Assembly: GCF_001612685.1 (NCBI RefSeq)
Contig: NZ_BDAY01000070.1
Location: 1 to 64,000, forward strand
Origin: Nocardia altamirensis NBRC 108246
GTDB taxonomy: Bacteria; Actinomycetota; Actinomycetes; Mycobacteriales; Mycobacteriaceae
Reading direction: 5' to 3'
DNA length: 64,000 nucleotides
How positions within the stretch are numbered: position 1 is the first letter of the stretch; each line of letters starts with the position of its first letter. A program made the translations under genes and the position numbers. Below the pieces are notes generated by a model. That model did not search any database, was not told the origin of the DNA, and was given only the letters and a program-made list of their open reading frames with translations. Shown piece after piece: positions 23,768 through 31,940 of this stretch.

Positions 23768-25215
23768 TTGCGTTGCACCGCCTTCGAATACAAATCCAGC
23801 AGCCGCTGGTCTGGGTCGTAGCGTTTCTTCAGTTCGGTGTAGGTATTGCCGCCGTACAGCGCCGCGAACTCATCTTTGTCGTAATAGGAATCCGAGTACA
23901 GCGACTTATGACCGTCGAAGTCGGTCACCGTGCGTTCGATCGCACGGTTGGCCGCTCCTTCCTGCTGCCCCGGCGTCGTGGGGACGGCCGACCAGAAACC
24001 GACGTTGACGTACGTGCGGTTGGGCTCGAGGGGGTACAGCGGCCAGGTGCGCTCGGTCGATGCGGTCGCGGGCGCGCCGGTCTCGCGCAACCGCAGCGGG
24101 CACAGCCAGAGCGGCTCGATCGGGATCTCGCGCAGGAACCATTCGACGAAGTCGGCGGTGCGTTCCACCGGCACCTCGATGTCCTGCACAACCCGTTCCC
24201 GCGGCGGGTTGCCCTTGCGGGCCTCCAGCTTGTCGGCGATGTCGTACTTGTGGTCGAGCGCGATCAGCTTCCAGTAGAAGCTGCTGCGCCGGTAGCGTTT
24301 CGGCCAGAACCGGCGGATCTTCGGGTTCTGCGTGCCGAAGGCGCGCGAGCACCAGAACCAGTCGGTGTCCCAGCGCCACAGGTAGTCGAGGATGGTCAGC
24401 CGATCGCGCTTGGGCTGCGCCGCATCGTGCTGGATGGACCGGTAGAAGACGTCCATGCCGGTGTAGTCGCTGACCGGGCCCGGCTCGTCGGTCTGCCGTC
24501 CGAGGGTCAGGTAGCTCTCGTCGGCGGTGAACACCACACCGTCGAGGTAATCCACCTGCTCACCGTCGTACGACCGCTCGGTGACGATGGCGGCGAGCGT
24601 CCGCTCCAGCTCGCGCAGGTCGTGGAAGCGCACATGCCGCAGTGCGACGTACGGCTGCACCGTCTCCAGCTCGATCTTCAACCGCACCGAATAGCCCAGG
24701 GTCCCGTAGGAATTCGGGAAACCGCGGAACAGGTCGGCGTGCTCGTTGTCCGGCGTCGCGGTGAGGATCTCGCCTGCCCCGGTCAGGATGTCCATCTCCA
24801 GCACCGATTCGTGCGGCAGACCGCTGCGGAACGACGTCGATTCGATGCCGAGTCCGGTGACCGCGCCGCCGAGCGTGATCGTCTTGAGCTGCGGCACCAC
24901 CAGCGGCGCAAGCCCGTAGGGCAGCGTTGCGGCGACGAGGTCCTCATAGGTGGTCATCCCGGCCACGTCGGCGGTCTTGGCCACCGGGTCCACCGCGATC
25001 ACCTTGGCCAGCCCCGACACGTCGAGGCCGGGAGCGGGATTCTTGGCCCGCGCCCGGAACAGATTGGAGGTCTTCTTCGCCAGCCGCACCGTGGCGTCTC
25101 CGGGAATGGCGCGATAACTCGCCAAGAGGCGTTCCACTCCGGCCCGATGCGCGGGAAATCCGGATTCGTGTGCGACCGATGCGTGTCCGGCCTTCCCCAA
25201 CAGACTCACTGCCAC
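23764..25215 (-). CDS. FAD-binding oxidase/reductase paired with acyl methyltransferase (Rv3719-like)
   Basis: A 483-residue PCMH-type flavoprotein. The FAD-binding region at about residues 58-190 holds KVIAVDPVAKTADVAGMTTYEDLV and the pyrophosphate loop ITLGGAVTGLGIESTSF, and the substrate cap follows. In TmsA/BfaA-type systems such a protein reduces the methylene-acyl intermediate made by the neighbouring methyltransferase to a 10-methyl acyl chain, and the 4-bp overlap here supports a joint role. The GTG start has GAGGGG just upstream; a second in-frame GTG lies two codons later. The first of two operon genes, it is divergent from the SRPBCC gene with a 271-bp gap for promoters. Confidence 0.87.
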   Translation of the reverse strand: MAVSLLGKAGHASVAHESGFPAHRAGVERLLASYRAIPGDATVRLAKKTSNLFRARAKNPAPGLDVSGLAKVIAVDPVAKTADVAGMTTYEDLVAATLPYGLAPLVVPQLKTITLGGAVTGLGIESTSFRSGLPHESVLEMDILTGAGEILTATPDNEHADLFRGFPNSYGTLGYSVRLKIELETVQPYVALRHVRFHDLRELERTLAAIVTERSYDGEQVDYLDGVVFTADESYLTLGRQTDEPGPVSDYTGMDVFYRSIQHDAAQPKRDRLTILDYLWRWDTDWFWCSRAFGTQNPKIRRFWPKRYRRSSFYWKLIALDHKYDIADKLEARKGNPPRERVVQDIEVPVERTADFVEWFLREIPIEPLWLCPLRLRETGAPATASTERTWPLYPLEPNRTYVNVGFWSAVPTTPGQQEGAANRAIERTVTDFDGHKSLYSDSYYDKDEFAALYGGNTYTELKKRYDPDQRLLDLYSKAVQRK

Positions 25216-25486
25216 CCCTCGACGCTAGTACGCACCCCAGTGTGAGACCACCGTGAGGGCACCGTGTGGGGAGAAATGTCACGCATATGTTGCGAAGTGG
25301 AATACCGGCGCCGTCGGAGAAGTTCGCCACACGTTTCGACCAGTATGGGCCTGGGGGCGGCCACAGGGCAGGATAGACACCGATCGAGTCGAAGCACTTG
25401 CGAGAACGAAGGCTCGAGGCCATCGGAGTGTTCGCGAGAAGCGAAGGCTAGAGGCCACACAACGTACCCGGGACAAGGAGCTCATT

Positions 25487-25921
25487 GTGGGACAGGTCAG
25501 CGCCAGTAGTTCGATCGCCGTTGCGGCGGATCCGCAGCGCACCCTCGAGGCCATCGCGGACTACGAGGCGGTGCGGCCGCGGATTCTGTCGTCGCACTAC
25601 CGCGACTACAAGGTCGTCGAAGGCGGCAAAGGCGCGGGCACCGTGGCCGAATGGACGCTGCAGGCCACCGAGAAGCGGTCGCGCAACGTGCACGCGGTCG
25701 TGACGGTGTCCGATTCGATTGTCACCGAGCGGGATTCGAATTCCACCCTGGTGAACACCTGGTCCGTCACCCCGGACGGCGCAGGCGCGCAGGTCACGCT
25801 GCGCACCACCTGGAAGGGCGCAGGCGGCGTCGCGGGCATCTTCGAGGGCATCTTCGCGCCGCTCGGGCTGAAGAAGATCCAGGCCGAGGTGCTCGGTAAT
25901 CTGCAGCGCGAACTCGCCTGA
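25487..25921 (+). CDS. SRPBCC-fold (START-like) protein (Rv3718c-like)
   Basis: This 144-residue protein has the helix-grip fold of the polyketide cyclase / SRPBCC superfamily, a hydrophobic-ligand cavity often used for lipids. It opens with VSASSSIAVAADPQRTLEAIADYEAVRP, in which the strand and first helices are clear, and ends with the long C-terminal helix GLKKIQAEVLGNLQREL. GTG 25487 is fixed by AAGGAG six bases upstream. It is divergent from the FAD oxidase/methyltransferase operon, as in the mycobacterial neighbourhood I recall, so it may bind an acyl lipid. A perfect terminator follows. Confidence 0.85.
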   Translation: MGQVSASSSIAVAADPQRTLEAIADYEAVRPRILSSHYRDYKVVEGGKGAGTVAEWTLQATEKRSRNVHAVVTVSDSIVTERDSNSTLVNTWSVTPDGAGAQVTLRTTWKGAGGVAGIFEGIFAPLGLKKIQAEVLGNLQRELA

Positions 25922-25932
25922 CGCACAGACAA

Positions 25933-25970
25933 AGTAGAGCCCGGCACTGTGTGCCGGGCTCTACTTATTT
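25933..25970. terminator. bidirectional intrinsic terminator
   Basis: A perfect 15-bp stem (25933-25947 with 25951-25965) with a 3-nt loop, followed by TATTT on the plus strand, lies between the convergent SRPBCC and VOC genes. It should stop transcription from both sides. Confidence 0.92.
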
Positions 25971-25980
25971 GCGCCAGTGT

Positions 25981-26331
25981 CTATTTCGCGCCGATATCGA
26001 ACAGATTGCCCTCCGGATCGGCCAGCGTTGCCCACTTCCCGCCGTACTCCTCGAAATCGCCGACGTGCTTGGCGCCCAAGCTGACTGCACGATCGATCTG
26101 CTCCTGCCAGTCGTCGGCGGCCAGGTCGAGGTGGATCACGTTCTTGCCCGGCGTCTTGTCCGGCACCTTGATGAACATCAGCACCGGGGTGGCCTCGGCC
26201 GCGCGCCCGACGGTGGCGAAATACTCGCTCGCCTCCGCGTCGACCGGCACATCCAGGAGCGCGGACCAGAATCCGGCCAGTGTGGCGGCGTCATGACAGT
26301 CGACGGTGACATGGGCGATGGACAGAGTCAT
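25981..26331 (-). CDS. VOC-superfamily (glyoxalase-like) protein
   Basis: This 116-residue protein of the vicinal-oxygen-chelate fold consists of two beta-alpha-beta-beta-beta modules. It begins MTLSIAHVTVDCHDAATLAGFW, typical of the 'glyoxalase-like' single-domain subgroup, and ends with the second module's ATLADPEGNLFDIG. Candidate metal ligands are His7 and His49 (KNVIHLDLAAD). Members include glyoxalases, dioxygenases and antibiotic-binding resistance proteins. It lies 15 bp downstream of a MerR-type regulator with an effector-binding domain, probably in one operon, suggesting induction by a small toxic molecule. The ligand is unknown. Confidence 0.88.
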   Translation of the reverse strand: MTLSIAHVTVDCHDAATLAGFWSALLDVPVDAEASEYFATVGRAAEATPVLMFIKVPDKTPGKNVIHLDLAADDWQEQIDRAVSLGAKHVGDFEEYGGKWATLADPEGNLFDIGAK

Positions 26332-26346
26332 GGGTTCTCCTCATTC

Positions 26347-27162
26347 TCAGAGCAGGCCGATCGGCCAGCAGACTTCGGTGCGGTAGGTGTCGGGATCGTC
26401 GTTGTCGCCGGGGCTGACCAGGTAGCGCTCGCGGACCGGTTCGGCAAGCGCGCCACCGTGTTCGGCGACATGGCTGCCCAATGCGCCGTAGGTGCGATCG
26501 AAGTCGTCGAGCGGGCCGAGGTGCATGGCGGTGGCGAAGCGCCGCGCGGGCAGCTCGACGATCGAGACCCGATCGAACGGTTCGATCCACGCGGTCGCCG
26601 GGACAGGCACGTAGGCAATCACTTCGCCGATGTCGTTCTCGAAGAAGTCCATCGAATAGGTGGCGCCGTCGACACCGTCGGGGGCGATGCCCGCCGCGAT
26701 CAGCGTCTGATGCAGCAGCGGGTACGAGGCCGCGCACCACGGGCCGATATCGGCCCTGCTGACCGTCTCGGTAACCGCAAGGGCAGGGAAGGCGAGCATC
26801 GAGCGGTATTCGACGGAGATCGGCGCGGCCGGGGTCAGCAGCGAGCGCAGCGACGCCACCACCGCACGGGTGCGCACCAATTCGGCCTCCATGCGGGCCA
26901 GATGCGCGCGTAAAGCGGCATCGCGGGAATCGGTGTCCGGGGCGGCGAGCACAGCCTTGATCTCGGGCAGTGGCATATCGAGCTGGCGCAGGCGCCGGAT
27001 CAGATGTGCCTGGGCCACTTGGTCGGTCGAGTAGCGCCGGTAGCCGGAGCCGGTGTCGACCGCGACGGGTTCGAGCAGTTCGATGTCGTGGTAGTGCCGC
27101 AGCGTCTTGACGGTGAGATACGTCAGCCTGGCGAACTCCCCGATGGAGACGGTCGCTGTCAT
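26347..27162 (-). CDS. MerR-family regulator with GyrI-like effector domain
   Basis: A 271-residue BmrR-like regulator. The N-terminal winged helix (residues 1-75, SIGEFARLTYLTVKTLRHYHDIELL) is followed by a coiled-coil dimer helix (about 85-115) and a GyrI-like small-molecule-binding domain (about 125-270). Such proteins bind a drug or metabolite and untwist the promoter spacer to activate transcription of themselves and an adjacent defence gene. The VOC gene 15 bp downstream is the likely target. No Cys cluster suggests a metal, so an organic ligand is more probable. Confidence 0.9.
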   Translation of the reverse strand: MTATVSIGEFARLTYLTVKTLRHYHDIELLEPVAVDTGSGYRRYSTDQVAQAHLIRRLRQLDMPLPEIKAVLAAPDTDSRDAALRAHLARMEAELVRTRAVVASLRSLLTPAAPISVEYRSMLAFPALAVTETVSRADIGPWCAASYPLLHQTLIAAGIAPDGVDGATYSMDFFENDIGEVIAYVPVPATAWIEPFDRVSIVELPARRFATAMHLGPLDDFDRTYGALGSHVAEHGGALAEPVRERYLVSPGDNDDPDTYRTEVCWPIGLL

Positions 27163-27216
27163 GTCACTCAGCGAACACCCTCCAGCGGGGGGAGAGTCAA
27201 CTTTTCGGGTAGTAGC

Positions 27217-27795
27217 TCAGGTCAGCACAAAGGTCAGCAGGATGACGTCCTGGACAGCGCCACGCCACCAGGAGTAGCCGAACCACACGCCAGGGGTGAT
27301 CTCTCTGATCTCGTCGTAGATCTGCGGCACCGGCGACGGCGCGTAGTCCAGTGCCCAGGTCGGTGCGCCGTCCAGCTTGGCGGGCGCGCTGTACACGTAC
27401 GCGGGGAAGGCCTCGTAACCCGCCGCGGTGACGCGGTTGGTCAGCAGGCCGCCGTCCGGCCCGGTGTAGAAGACCTTGCCGATCCACAGCCCGGCGGAGA
27501 TCCCCTGGATGTTCGGCGGTCTGGTCACCCAGCCGTCCTTCACGCCCATCGGCGCCGCGCCGCGCTCCGCGTCGTGGAACACCGCGTCCTGCTGTGCCGC
27601 CGAACATCGGAAGCGCAACGCGTCGATGGTGGCGGCCCGGTTGTCGGGGTAGAGGACGCAGCCGCCGCCGTAGTCCGCGGCGACGGCGGTGACGCCGGCA
27701 TCGGCGAGCGCCGAAGGGCCGGTGACGCCGAAGACGAAGCCGGGGACCCCCAGGGATAGCACCACTATGCGCAGGAAACGTGCTCGGATTGCCAT
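27217..27795 (-). CDS. secreted hypothetical protein, 192 residues
   Basis: I do not recognise a named family. ATG 27795 has GGAG seven bases upstream, and the protein starts MAIRARFLRIVVLSLGVPGF, a positively charged Sec-type signal with a likely cut after PSALA near residue 33. The mature part is about 160 residues with two Cys (in GGCVLYP and LRFRCSAA), likely one disulfide, and is rich in Tyr and Trp. An earlier ATG eight codons upstream is less likely. It is monocistronic and leftward, next to the MerR operon but 54 bp away. Confidence 0.7.
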   Translation of the reverse strand: MAIRARFLRIVVLSLGVPGFVFGVTGPSALADAGVTAVAADYGGGCVLYPDNRAATIDALRFRCSAAQQDAVFHDAERGAAPMGVKDGWVTRPPNIQGISAGLWIGKVFYTGPDGGLLTNRVTAAGYEAFPAYVYSAPAKLDGAPTWALDYAPSPVPQIYDEIREITPGVWFGYSWWRGAVQDVILLTFVLT

Positions 27796-28033
27796 TGCTG
27801 TACTCCAGAATCGCCGCACCGGTCTCCCGACCTACCTCCGATGGTAAGGCGATCTTGTGGCTCTGAAACCGGACGTACTCAACCTGTTACCAGTCATGCA
27901 ACAAACACATAACGACCGGTCGGGAAGGTTGCGGGCGGAGCAGCGGGCCGCAGGGCGATCGTGGTGGCTCCCGGTCGCGCGCGACCGAAGGACTAGGCTG
28001 GCAACGAACACTTTCCCCAGAGAGGAACATGCC

Positions 28034-28375
28034 GTGCAACCCGGTGGTCAGTTCGACATGCAGCAATTACTCGCCCAGGCACAGCAGATGCAGCAGGCGG
28101 TGATGGAAGCCCAGGCCGAGATCGCCGCGGCCGAGGTGGAAGGCCAGGCGGGCGGTGGGCTGGTCAAGGTCACCATCAAGGCGAGTGGTGAGGTCGTCGC
28201 GCTGACCATCGATCCGAAAGCGGTCGATCCGGAAGACGTTGACACGCTGCAGGACTTGGTGATCGGCGCGATCAACGACGCGATGGCCTCTGCGCAGCAG
28301 CTCGCGGCTGATCGGCTCGGACCGCTCTCGGGTGGGCTCGGCGGCGGCTCGCTGCCCGGGCTGCCGGACTTCTGA
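28034..28375 (+). CDS. ybaB: YbaB/EbfC-family nucleoid-associated protein
   Basis: A 113-residue DNA-binding protein of the YbaB/EbfC family. The N-terminal helix is Gln/Met-rich (MQQLLAQAQQMQQAVMEAQAEIA marks the region, residues 9-31). The conserved core follows, GGLVKVTIKASGEVVALTIDPKAV, then a dimerisation helix and a Gly/Leu-rich flexible tail. GTG 28034 follows AGAGGA by about seven bases. It lies 20 bp before recR, as in most bacteria; the dimer binds DNA and is thought to assist repair or chromosome organisation. Confidence 0.93.
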   Translation: MQPGGQFDMQQLLAQAQQMQQAVMEAQAEIAAAEVEGQAGGGLVKVTIKASGEVVALTIDPKAVDPEDVDTLQDLVIGAINDAMASAQQLAADRLGPLSGGLGGGSLPGLPDF

Positions 28376-28395
28376 TAGTTACGAGGACATAGCCG

Positions 28396-29004
28396 TTGTA
28401 CGAGGGTCCGGTTCAGGATCTGATCGACGAGTTGGGCAAGCTGCCCGGCGTCGGTCCGAAAAGCGCGCAGCGCATCGCCTTTCACCTGCTCCAGGTGGAA
28501 CCGCCGGAGATCGACCGGCTACAGGCTGCCCTGCAGAAGGTGCGCGACGGCGTGCAGTTCTGCGTGTCCTGCGGCACCGTTTCCGACGGCGAACTGTGCC
28601 GCATCTGCGCCGACCCGCGCCGCGACCGCACCATGATCTGCGTGGTCGAAGAGCCCAAAGACGTGCAGGCGATCGAGCGCACCCGTGAGTTCCGTGGTCG
28701 CTACCACGTGCTCGGCGGTGCGCTCGATCCGCTCAGCGGGATCGGGCCGGACCAGTTGCGGATCCGAGAGTTGCTGGCGCGCATCGGCAATCAGCAGGAC
28801 GGCGTCGACGTCACCGAGGTGATCATCGCGACCGACCCGAACACCGAGGGCGAGGCGACCGCCACCTACCTGGTGCGGATGCTGCGCGACTTCCCCGGCC
28901 TGAGCGTGACCAGGCTGGCGTCTGGGCTGCCGATGGGTGGCGACCTGGAATTCGCGGACGAGCTGACGCTCGGCCGCGCGCTGTCGGGACGGCGCGCGCT
29001 CTAG
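28396..29004 (+). CDS. recR: recombination mediator protein RecR
   Basis: This 202-residue protein is the full family length and acts with RecF/RecO to load RecA at gaps. It has an N-terminal helix-hairpin-helix (LGKLPGVGPKSAQRIAFHLL, 13-32), a C4 zinc finger with Cys56, Cys59, Cys68 and Cys71, a Toprim domain with the acidic motif VIIATDPNTEGEATA at about 139-153, and a C-terminal Walker-B-like region. The start is TTG 28396, with GAGGA eight bases upstream. The ybaB-recR pairing confirms the call. Confidence 0.97.
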   Translation: MYEGPVQDLIDELGKLPGVGPKSAQRIAFHLLQVEPPEIDRLQAALQKVRDGVQFCVSCGTVSDGELCRICADPRRDRTMICVVEEPKDVQAIERTREFRGRYHVLGGALDPLSGIGPDQLRIRELLARIGNQQDGVDVTEVIIATDPNTEGEATATYLVRMLRDFPGLSVTRLASGLPMGGDLEFADELTLGRALSGRRAL

Positions 29005-29065
29005 CGCCTCGTCCGGAGCGAGCCCCGAATCCACGGGGCTTGCGATATCTCAGGCGCGGGTTACT

Positions 29066-29692
29066 GTGCGGGAGATGAGCATCGAATTCATGCTGACCAC
29101 GCTCGTCATCGTCGCCACCCCCGGCACCGGCGCGCTGTACACCTTGGCGGCCGGCCTGGCGCGTGGCACGAAGGCCAGCGTGATCGCGGCGTTCGGCTGC
29201 ACGCTCGGCGTCGTCCCGCACATGATCGCGGCGATCACCGGCCTTGCCGCGCTGCTCAATACGAGCGCGGTCGCCTTCCAGACCTTGAAGTACCTAGGCG
29301 TCGCCTACCTGATCTACATGGCGTGGAGCACCTTTCGTGACAAAGGCGTACTCGCCGTGCCCGAAGACACTGCGGGGCAGGCGCAGTCGGCCCGCAAGGT
29401 GATCACCTCCGCGGTGCTGCTCAACGTGCTCAACCCCAAGCTGACCATCTTCTTCTTCGCCTTCCTCCCGCAGTTCGTGCCCAACGGATCGCCGAACGCG
29501 TTGGCGCGCATGCTCGAACTCAGCGGGATCTTCATGCTCGCCACGTTCGTGGTGTTCGCCATCTACGGGGTGTGCGCGGCCGCGGTCCGCAGCCACGTCA
29601 TCTCCCGGCCCGCGGTGGTGACCTGGATGCGCCGGGTGTTCGGCGCCTCCTTCATCGCGTTGGCCGGGCGGCTCGCGGTGCAGAACCAGTGA
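29066..29692 (+). CDS. LysE-family amino acid exporter
   Basis: This 208-residue membrane protein has about six hydrophobic segments of the LysE/RhtB type. The family signature follows the first segment (LVIVATPGTGALYTLAAGLARG) and the second repeat includes NVLNPKLTIFFFAFLPQFV. It probably exports an amino acid or a derivative. Starts at 29066 (GTG) or 29075 (ATG) are both possible; the only purine-rich stretch (GGGAG) overlaps the second. Its stop is 1 bp from the convergent gene's stop, leaving no room for a terminator. Confidence 0.88.
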   Translation: MREMSIEFMLTTLVIVATPGTGALYTLAAGLARGTKASVIAAFGCTLGVVPHMIAAITGLAALLNTSAVAFQTLKYLGVAYLIYMAWSTFRDKGVLAVPEDTAGQAQSARKVITSAVLLNVLNPKLTIFFFAFLPQFVPNGSPNALARMLELSGIFMLATFVVFAIYGVCAAAVRSHVISRPAVVTWMRRVFGASFIALAGRLAVQNQ

Positions 29693-29693
29693 T

Positions 29694-30338
29694 TCAGAGT
29701 TCCACGCGGGACCAGGGCAGCGTCTGCATCCTGGTGCGGTCGTCGGTGGCCCAATCCCAGATGAGCGCGGACACCGTCGGCGCGTCGAGCACCGTGGTGC
29801 CGAAGTGCTTGTCCGGGGAGCCATCCCGGTACTCGAGGGTGAACGCGCCGGTCTTCTCCCGGTAAGTCTGCATGTAGACCTGCTCGTCCCGTTCCACCAC
29901 CAGATACGGATTCGGCGGGGACAGTTCGGAAACCCACTGATCGGCAAGGGTTTTCGTCAGATAAGGGAATTCGCCTGCGCCGCCGTGGGTGACCGTGGCA
30001 GGCACATGCCCGGCCGGATCGATCAACCAGGTCAGCTGCGGGTCGTAGACCGCGTAGCCGAGCGGCGTCGCGATCGAGAAGACCAGTTGCCGGACGAACC
30101 CGATCGCGTCGTACGGGCACGGCACCTCGAGCACCGCCCCGGTCGGGGCGCCACCCAACGGCGCGACGCTGAGGAAGCTGTCCGCCTCGGGCACGGCATC
30201 GTTGTGCTTGTTCAACTCCGCCGCGATCTGCGCGACCGCTCCCTCCTGGGGCAATCCCATCTGCGTACTCAAATAGGCGTCGACCTCGGTGATCGATGAC
30301 GCGACACCGGACGGCAGCAAGATGTGGTCATAGCTCAC
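29694..30338 (-). CDS. hypothetical protein, 214 residues
   Basis: I do not recognise the family. The protein is acidic and soluble, with no signal peptide, beginning MSYDHILLPSGVASSITEVDAYLS and ending in a Trp-rich segment near WDWATDD. The mix of short hydrophobic strands and loops suggests an alpha/beta cytoplasmic protein; small acidic proteins of this look include immunity proteins, but nothing here proves that. It is convergent with the LysE gene (stops 1 bp apart) and 112 bp from the facing small gene. Start: ATG 30338 with a weak GGTGAG upstream. Confidence 0.6.
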   Translation of the reverse strand: MSYDHILLPSGVASSITEVDAYLSTQMGLPQEGAVAQIAAELNKHNDAVPEADSFLSVAPLGGAPTGAVLEVPCPYDAIGFVRQLVFSIATPLGYAVYDPQLTWLIDPAGHVPATVTHGGAGEFPYLTKTLADQWVSELSPPNPYLVVERDEQVYMQTYREKTGAFTLEYRDGSPDKHFGTTVLDAPTVSALIWDWATDDRTRMQTLPWSRVEL

Positions 30339-30359
30339 CCGGATAGGGTACGGGGCTGG

Positions 30360-30566
30360 TCAGGCGCGGCGGCGGGCCACGTCGGGCTCGGCACACCCGC
30401 ACCCGCCCGCGACGTCCCCGCACTCGACCACAAAGGTATGCCGCACGTAGTCGACGTCGACACAATCCCCGTCAGTGCATTCCGTCAGCCTGCCCGCATG
30501 CACAACGAGGGTGCCATGGCAGTGATCGACAGCGGATTCGCAGGAAGCACAGTCCAGCGCACGCAT
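30360..30566 (-). CDS. small Cys/His-rich protein, 68 residues, probable metal binder
   Basis: ATG 30566 is fixed by GGGAGG five bases upstream. The 68-residue product has eight Cys (6, 9, 16, 30, 35, 49, 56, 58) and several His (15, 17, 23, 43), arranged as CxxC...HCHGTLVVHA...CTDGDC...C...CGC. That density points to zinc binding, perhaps two sites. I recall similar small proteins in other nocardioform actinomycetes but no function. A single gene, too short to interpret further. Confidence 0.7.
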   Translation of the reverse strand: MRALDCASCESAVDHCHGTLVVHAGRLTECTDGDCVDVDYVRHTFVVECGDVAGGCGCAEPDVARRRA

Positions 30567-30690
30567 CAGAACCTCCCGATGAGATCGGTTCGTTCCCTCC
30601 CTGTCTATCACTCCCCCCATCCCCACAGTGGGATCTCACCACCGTGTGTCGCACCCGGAACATCCTGCACGCGAACGATTCTGGCCGGTC

Positions 30691-31284
30691 TCAGGCGAGC
30701 CACCGATCGATCAGTTCCCGCCGTGGCGCCTGTCGACCACGTTCGCGGCGTTCAGCTTCCGGCAACTTGCCACGGTCTCGGGGTTCGGTGAGCCACTGAT
30801 TCATCCGTTGCGCGAGCAGAGCGACCGCATGCTGCCAGGGAATGCCCAACTGGTCGGCGAGCACGGCGGCGCGACCATGTGCGACTTCGTCGCTCGCCAC
30901 CTCCGGATCACTGAGGATCGCGTCCAGTTCCATCCCGGCGAGTGCTTGAGCGAAGGTCAGCGTCCGGTCAGGCAACCAGCTCAACCGCCAGGCGTCGGGT
31001 TGCCTCGCTATCCGGGACGCGAATTCCGGTGAGACCGAACTGACCATCATCGCGTCGGTCACCTGCACGCTCGGATGGACGGAATCGCCTGCCCCTTCGC
31101 TGCCCGGAGCTGGTTCGGCAGCGGCGTCGGACTCCGTCGCGACCCGCCTCTTGAGCTCGGCCAGTCCGGCTTCCGTGTCGTAGGTGTAGGCCGCATCCCG
31201 CTCGGCGAGGTAACCGTCCAGATCGGTGAATGCCCGGGTGACCGGTACGGGCTCGGACGAGCGGTCGTTCTTGTCAGTACTCAT
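30691..31284 (-). CDS. hypothetical protein coupled to sigma factor, 197 residues
   Basis: I do not recognise the family. The protein is soluble, charged and mostly helical, beginning with a conserved-looking TRAFTDLDGYLAERDAAYTYDTEAG, then a disordered acidic stretch near residues 50-70 and an Arg-rich C-terminus. It starts inside the sigma-factor stop (ATGA overlap, 31281-31284), which argues for a paired function, for example a cytoplasmic modulator of the sigma factor. It lacks the zinc anti-sigma motif (HxxxCxxC) and has no membrane segment. Confidence 0.7.
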   Translation of the reverse strand: MSTDKNDRSSEPVPVTRAFTDLDGYLAERDAAYTYDTEAGLAELKRRVATESDAAAEPAPGSEGAGDSVHPSVQVTDAMMVSSVSPEFASRIARQPDAWRLSWLPDRTLTFAQALAGMELDAILSDPEVASDEVAHGRAAVLADQLGIPWQHAVALLAQRMNQWLTEPRDRGKLPEAERRERGRQAPRRELIDRWLA

Positions 31285-31940
31285 GCCGGCGTCACCCCTT
31301 TCGTCCGAGTATCCCGGCCCCGATTCTCCGGCGGGCGCGACGACATCGGCGCCATCAGCGTGTCGACGTCATCGAACGTGAGGTGCGCTCGCTCACCGTT
31401 CATGATCGCCTCGATCTTCTTACGGGCCCTGCTCTTGTGAGACTGCACCGTCGAGACCGTGCAGTCCAGCACTTCGGCAGTCTCGCGGTCCAGCAGCCCG
31501 AATTCCCATGCCATGATCGCTACCCGGTACTCGGTCTCGGTCAGTCCGTCTTCGAGTACCCGCCGAAATGTTTCGAGATCGGCATCATCGATGATCCGCA
31601 ACAGCGGGTCTCGTTGCCCCGGTATCGGTCCGAGCATCGGCGTATCGGTGTCGAGGTACTCGCTGACAAGCACCTCGGACCTGGTGTTCTTCCGCCACGC
31701 ATCGATCACCCGCCGCGCCGCTATCTTCATGATCAGCCGAATGGCGTCGAGGATCGACGTGTTCTTGAAGTCTCGGTCGTATTGCCGCCACACAGCAATG
31801 AATACCTGCTGGACAATCTCCTGTGCCTGATCGCTGTCCCCGCGGAATGCCCGCAACGCGAACCGGAACACCGCGGGCGAGTACAGCCGGAATATCTCGT
31901 CGAACCGATACTCCTCGGAAGGGGCTTCGGAATCGCTCAT
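31281..31940 (-). CDS. sigma-70-family (ECF-like) RNA polymerase sigma factor
   Basis: A 219-residue sigma factor with region 2 (FDEIFRLYSPAVFRFALRAF and QEIVQQVFIAVWRQY, about residues 14-62) and region 4 (LTETEYRVAIMAWEFGLLDRETAEVLDCTVSTVQSHKSRARKKI marks about 140-183), in which STVQSHKSRARKK is the recognition helix. There is no region 3, so it is ECF-like. The ATG overlaps the stop of the small membrane gene upstream (31937-31940), and its stop overlaps the next start, giving a tightly coupled three-gene operon. The C-terminal 35 residues are a charged extension. Its regulon is unknown. Confidence 0.88.
   Translation of the reverse strand: MSDSEAPSEEYRFDEIFRLYSPAVFRFALRAFRGDSDQAQEIVQQVFIAVWRQYDRDFKNTSILDAIRLIMKIAARRVIDAWRKNTRSEVLVSEYLDTDTPMLGPIPGQRDPLLRIIDDADLETFRRVLEDGLTETEYRVAIMAWEFGLLDRETAEVLDCTVSTVQSHKSRARKKIEAIMNGERAHLTFDDVDTLMAPMSSRPPENRGRDTRTKGVTPA

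Noticed and set aside
22451..25215. Naming the pair tmsA/tmsB outright
   Set aside because: Synteny points to the rv3719-rv3720 paralogues; without alignment I cannot separate the two.
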